The position numbers and the translations under genes are program-made. The notes beneath the pieces are model-generated. The model worked only from the letters and a program-made list of their open reading frames with translations, had not been told where the DNA came from and ran no database searches. A DNA stretch of 64,000 bases from Paragonimus skrjabini miyazakii (taxonomy: Eukaryota > Platyhelminthes > Trematoda > Plagiorchiida > Troglotrematidae), in assembly GCA_014338405.1 (NCBI GenBank), contig JTDE01000964.1:122076-186075 (forward strand), in the 5' to 3' direction. Shown in pieces: positions 60,711 through 64,000 of the stretch. Within the stretch, counting starts at the first letter, position 1. Each line of letters begins with the position of its first letter.

Positions 60711-60751
60711 TTGCGACTGATGAGAGTAAACGAAATGTTACCATATCGCAA
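60711..60751 (+). ncRNA. Hammerhead ribozyme, Penelope family A, copy 4 (intact)
   Basis: TTGCGA (60711-60716), core CTGATGA (60717-60723), GAGTAAAC, GAAA (60732-60735), stem III ATG-TTAC-CAT, cleavage after ATA (60743-60745), TCGCAA (60746-60751). It is the inverted partner of copy 3. Confidence 0.75.
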
Positions 60752-60815
60752 CATGTCTTCTTTCTGCGCTGATGAAGTTATTGAAGGGAACCCGGTGTTT
60801 CGGATTTATAGATTA

Positions 60816-61099
60816 GACAGGGACGATGATAGGTTTTGCACATCTTAATTTTTGTGAGACGGTAGGTAAAGAAAAGACAAATCGGAACATTGGTTCGGTT
60901 TCAGTTGATCAGCAATAGACAGATTGTGAGTCAGAAAGTGAAAGGATGAGCAAAAATGAAACCAAAGTCGTACTGCAACATCCAGCAGACAACAGCTGAT
61001 TACAGAGATCAGGTATAGTTTCATTCTTCTGCAATTATTCTGATAAACCAATTAGCTGAACACTCAGTTTTATATCCTAAATAGATGCGTCAGGAATGC
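60816..61099. other. Short gap, nothing recognised
   Basis: No motif seen. Confidence 0.35.
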
Positions 61100-61500
61100 G
61101 TTTGAATTTAACTACCGACGACACAGATACGGCAGATTCTGACATGTTTTTCCAGATTAGGTATATCCGGATGCCGTAATAATGTTCTCTACAAATCAGA
61201 CCACCCATTTGATATTGTAGCTATAGCGTGTTACCCATAAGATGTTTAGTTCTGCTAGATACAGGTATTGTTCTTGAGGAATGTTGGGCCGATCAAAGAT
61301 CCTATATACTAAAGTCTGACATGTTGGTAAAGCACTGAGAACTGCCCTAGTTTGCGCAACTTATCTGGGTAGGGTAGGAGACGTAGTGTCCTAACCTGCT
61401 TTGTAGCTCTACGTTGTGTCTTCTCAGCCAGACTAATGTCCTGCAAGGGATGAGAAGGACATACCTGGATATTCAGCCCAATATGGAGGAATACTACTGA
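61100..61500 (-). mobile_element. CR1-like LINE C-terminal scrap
   Basis: The minus strand reads AEKTQRRATKQVRTLRLLPY, then LRKLGQFSVLYQHVRL near 61330, the conserved C-terminal tail of CR1-like reverse transcriptases (normally EKVQRRATK..GL..L.Y). Stops follow. The 3' part resembles 36390-36600. Confidence 0.65.
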
Positions 61501-62787
61501 TCGGTCAGAGTTGTGGAGTTGCAGACTAGTCTACTAACAACTGTTAATATGGGGTTTTATCTTTTGCCGCAGCTGTTACTGACCAATTATGAAGGCGGTA
61601 ATAGTCGATTGACGGTTGCTTGGTTTTCTTCAACTGAAAGGGATTTCAGAAAAAGCTGTTGAAGATGAGTAGCTTCTCTTTACAGCGCCAAAATGGAGTT
61701 GGTTGCTTGCGTAGCTTTGAGTGTTTTACAGGAAAGTACGTATTAGAAACCTGGGTTAGGGTGGTCCTGATTAAGTGCTAATCATTGCTTAGAAACGTTG
61801 TTTACAACATTTGGCTAGCTTGTATGACATTAGTTCTGTAGCAGACCTTTGCAGCTACATTTACAGTAGATCCTAACAAATTACAGGTCAAGAAGTGATT
61901 GCATTTTACCAATTATGTCTTAAGTTTAAAGCAATTCACCCCCTGAATCAACTTGAATAAGACAATGAGAAGACGTAACTCCTGTGGTGTTCTCCGGAAT
62001 AACGTTTCTTACATTCTCATCGCACATGGACATCTAACTAATTTTAAACATTACGATAAGGTCCCATAGGGCGGAAACAATTGCTTAAGAGGTTAGACAG
62101 AAAGACAGATACGGAAATGAAGATTAAACAACTGGGAATGCTGACTACCAGATTAGCCGCAATGGCAACACGACTTGTTTTTGAGCACACAGGGGGATGT
62201 TGGATCCGTTAGAGTTCGTCTGGTACGTTTGTCATCTTTGGTTTGTATGCTGCAGATCGGTGACTCAGGTGACGCATGTTTGGTTTGTGTGTCGAAAACC
62301 GATCCTAAATTTGCCTTCATTTGTCTTTGCTGTGTGCGGTAAACGATCATAATGAATTTTGTACCATAACTACACATGAAATGTTTGTAGTCTCCTTTTT
62401 TTCCAATAATTATCGTTGCCTATATGTTACAACTTACTCCTTGGTATTGTTGGACACGTTTTCACCATTTTATCTACCCGATTGTTTTAATGAACTCATT
62501 TCCCGTTGACTAAAGGGCTATTTGTGGACTGGTGTTTACTTACTCCATTTTGAACGCCTTCGCCGGATAATTTGTGTATCCGGTTGATTCACATTCAAGG
62601 TGAGGTAGTACCTTTATTGTAATTTTACTAAACAGTGTCGTATAAATACCAATCCATTCGACCACCTTTTCTGACGTGTTTTTGGACTTCGAAGATAATC
62701 ATGTCAACCCGACCGTCTGAATGAGTGTTACTGGAATTGTCGAGTACGCGTTACTGAGTGAATTACCTTTAAATCGCCGGGAGCGAT
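61501..62787. other. Gene-free stretch, nothing recognised
   Basis: Short frames only, including one at 62377-62153 (-) without known motif. Confidence 0.35.
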
Positions 62788-63255
62788 TTAACAAGGGTTT
62801 TGGTATCTGATAGCAAGAGCCTCAGCAAACTGGGGGATGCGTTTTTGGTGGCTTCGAACAATCACAGAGAATGCGTCACAGACCTTGAGATTTCGTCCTG
62901 TTTGAATTAAGTGTTTTGCTACTGATGACGCTGGGTTCAATCCGTTGACTTCTATGCACGCACCTGGCGTTTCTAGTTGAATTTCCAGCCATCTGGGAAC
63001 ATGTTCCTTGATACGAGAAGCCAGCTGTTGGTTTGTTCTCCCTATGTAGTTCATACTGCAACAACATGAATATTTGTAAAAACAATGGTACGTCACAGGC
63101 TGTTTGTTCGTAGCCGATGAGACTGATAAGGCTCTGGTTTGCTGTATTATACATAGTTTCACAACGTTATAAAAGCTGGATACAACAGCTGTTAGACCGC
63201 TATTTGTCATTGCTGACCAGCTGTCACTTAGAAACGGGAATTCTATGAACATCAT
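62788..63255 (-). mobile_element. Penelope-like element, open GIY-YIG endonuclease fragment (155 codons)
   Basis: The minus-strand frame is open throughout. It reads VVKLCIIQQTRALSV, KQPVTYHCFYKYSCCCSMNY-IGRTNQQL (YIG present), HVPRWLEIQLETPGA, SSVAKHLIQTGR and AEALAIRYQNPC, the pattern of the Penelope GIY-YIG nuclease that nicks the target DNA. RT is missing. It belongs to a different family from the 48-49 kb copy. Confidence 0.78.
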
Positions 63256-63598
63256 CTTCTTTGGTACCGTTGTTTCCTATATTCGTTAGGTAATGACACT
63301 GCTATACTTCAAGTGACTGGAAACACCACTAGCAGTCAAAACTGTCAATGCCTTCTGTTACAGTGGCTCCAGTGGCCATATCCCAAATTGGAAAGTGCGA
63401 AGAGTTGACTGAGCATAAGCCCAATTTTAATAGAAGTTAACCTACGGATAAACAAAATCGACTGTAATCAATATTTTTGTGAAGTAGCTTACATAAGTGG
63501 AGATAAGAAGAGTGCATTATTCAGACTAGATGATTTACAAGACGCCATACTTCTTCAACTGCGTGAGTAAAGGTCACTCACACTAGGTCACACTCACT
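63256..63598. other. Flank upstream of the delta-like ribozyme
   Basis: No gene. Just before the ribozyme the motif GTCACTCACACTAG / GTCACACTCACTAG occurs twice in tandem (63573-63600). Confidence 0.4.
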
Positions 63599-63675
63599 AG
63601 TCGGCGCGTTGAACCACCTCCTCGTGGTGCCGACTGGGCGGTCTCGGTGCAAACCTTGACTGGCTAAGAGTTCAG
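63599..63675 (+). ncRNA. Hepatitis-delta-like self-cleaving ribozyme at the 5' end of an R2-like LINE
   Basis: A nested double-pseudoknot fits completely. P1 is AGTCGGC (63599-63605) with GCCGACT (63629-63635), seven perfect pairs. P3 is ACCAC/GTGGT around the loop CTCCTC, whose Cs can form P1.1 with GG at 63636-63637. P4 (63640-63661) is GGTC...GACT with an inner GGT-GCAA-ACC tetraloop stem. J4/2 is GGCTAAGA, with C63664 in the place of the catalytic cytosine. P2 pairs TTGA(AC) at 63609 with (GT)TCAG at 63670-63675. The order loop CTCCTC, GCCG, CTGGGC closely resembles the delta ribozyme itself. Cleavage would leave A63599 as the first base of the RNA. Such ribozymes sit at the 5' end of R2-type and some other LINEs, as here. 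Confidence 0.88.
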
Positions 63676-63745
63676 TAATTCCAGATAGCGGCAACCACTC
63701 TGCCTGGTCTTAATAGTACTGGTTACATTCTATCACGACAGTTAA

Positions 63746-64000
63746 ATTGCCGCCAGCACCTCCGTGCAGGCAACTACCAGTACACAGGATAGGCGAGCGG
63801 ACTACATCTGTTCAGAATGTGGCCAAATTTGCAAATCGAATGCTAGCTTGTCGGTGCATACTCGTGTGTATCGACGCAGGACTGGTCCAGAGCATGAAAT
63901 AGACACCAAACCTGCCACAATCTTTGACTGTGCCAACTGTAACCGCAGCTTTCCCACCAAAGTTGGTCTCAGTCAACACAGAAGGTATGCACATCTCGTC
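63746..64000 (+). mobile_element. R2-like LINE ORF start with C2H2 zinc fingers, runs off window
   Basis: After a TAA at 63743 the frame stays open to the window end. First comes YICSECGQICKSNASLSVH (63803-63860), a finger with CxxC and one His where the second ligand is unclear. A perfect C2H2 finger follows, FDCANCNRSFPTKVGLSQH then RRYAH (63920-63991), spacing C-x2-C-x12-H-x4-H. N-terminal fingers of this type occur in R2/NeSL-type LINEs, which insert at chosen DNA sites. No ATG precedes the fingers, as in R2 where translation starts without a normal start codon. RT and endonuclease would lie beyond the window. No rDNA is seen upstream. Confidence 0.72.

Larger units (their letters stand above)
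60353..60815 (-). mobile_element. Penelope-like element 3' end (family A) between inverted hammerhead repeats
   Basis: The minus strand between 60700 and 60502 reads SSIARHLMITGHQ, LLAFSEAMLIRAHQPALCAQ and ends in LSWW. Downstream (60440-60353) lies the family A terminal repeat with a hammerhead. On the other side, 60700-60815 is the same repeat in opposite orientation. The two 70-bp repeats flank a remnant of under 300 bp, giving an inverted-repeat Penelope derivative. Confidence 0.78.

Overview
This window looks like nuclear DNA of a flatworm, most likely a digenean trematode. That assignment is inferred from interrupted genes, very short introns (37-38 nt), and a dense mix of decayed Penelope-like elements, Gypsy-type LTR elements, CR1-like LINEs and tRNA-derived SINEs, some of which carry hammerhead ribozymes as schistosome SINE-like repeats do. 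No rRNA gene, CRISPR array or bacterial-type operon is visible.

Only two genes look intact. Both encode secreted glycoside hydrolase family 5 enzymes of the endoglycoceramidase type. Gene A (12695-20114, +) and gene B (42204-36754, -) each have four exons. Their splice phases are identical (1, 0, 0), exons 2 and 3 have identical lengths, both catalytic glutamates are present in each, and the genes face each other tail to tail across about 16.6 kb. They look like an old inverted duplication.

The rest is mobile-element debris. 1-1090 (-) is a CR1-like LINE reverse transcriptase. 1340-3331 (-) and 3335-5637 (+) are two different broken Gypsy-type elements meeting head to head. 8204-8574 is a truncated Penelope-like insertion with a 14-bp target-site duplication and a hammerhead-like end. 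Intron 2 of gene A holds an inverted SINE pair. 22700-23862 (-) is a MULE/FAR1-like transposase pseudogene with micro-introns. 27.5-36.6 kb is a mosaic of Penelope-like, LINE and SINE pieces, including a 0.9-kb foldback. 44.7-49.7 kb holds three Penelope-like pieces, a foldback SINE pair and a solo LTR. 54.0-56.9 kb holds a second solo LTR, a second LINE and a tRNA-derived repeat. 60.3-63.3 kb holds further Penelope-like and LINE remnants.

The most striking theme is self-cleaving RNA. At least three unrelated retroelement classes here carry recognisable ribozymes: type I hammerheads with a minimal stem III in the SINEs, type I hammerheads in the terminal repeats of Penelope-like elements, and a well-formed hepatitis-delta-like ribozyme (63599-63675). 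The delta-like ribozyme is followed by the start of a zinc-finger, R2-like LINE ORF that runs off the window end.
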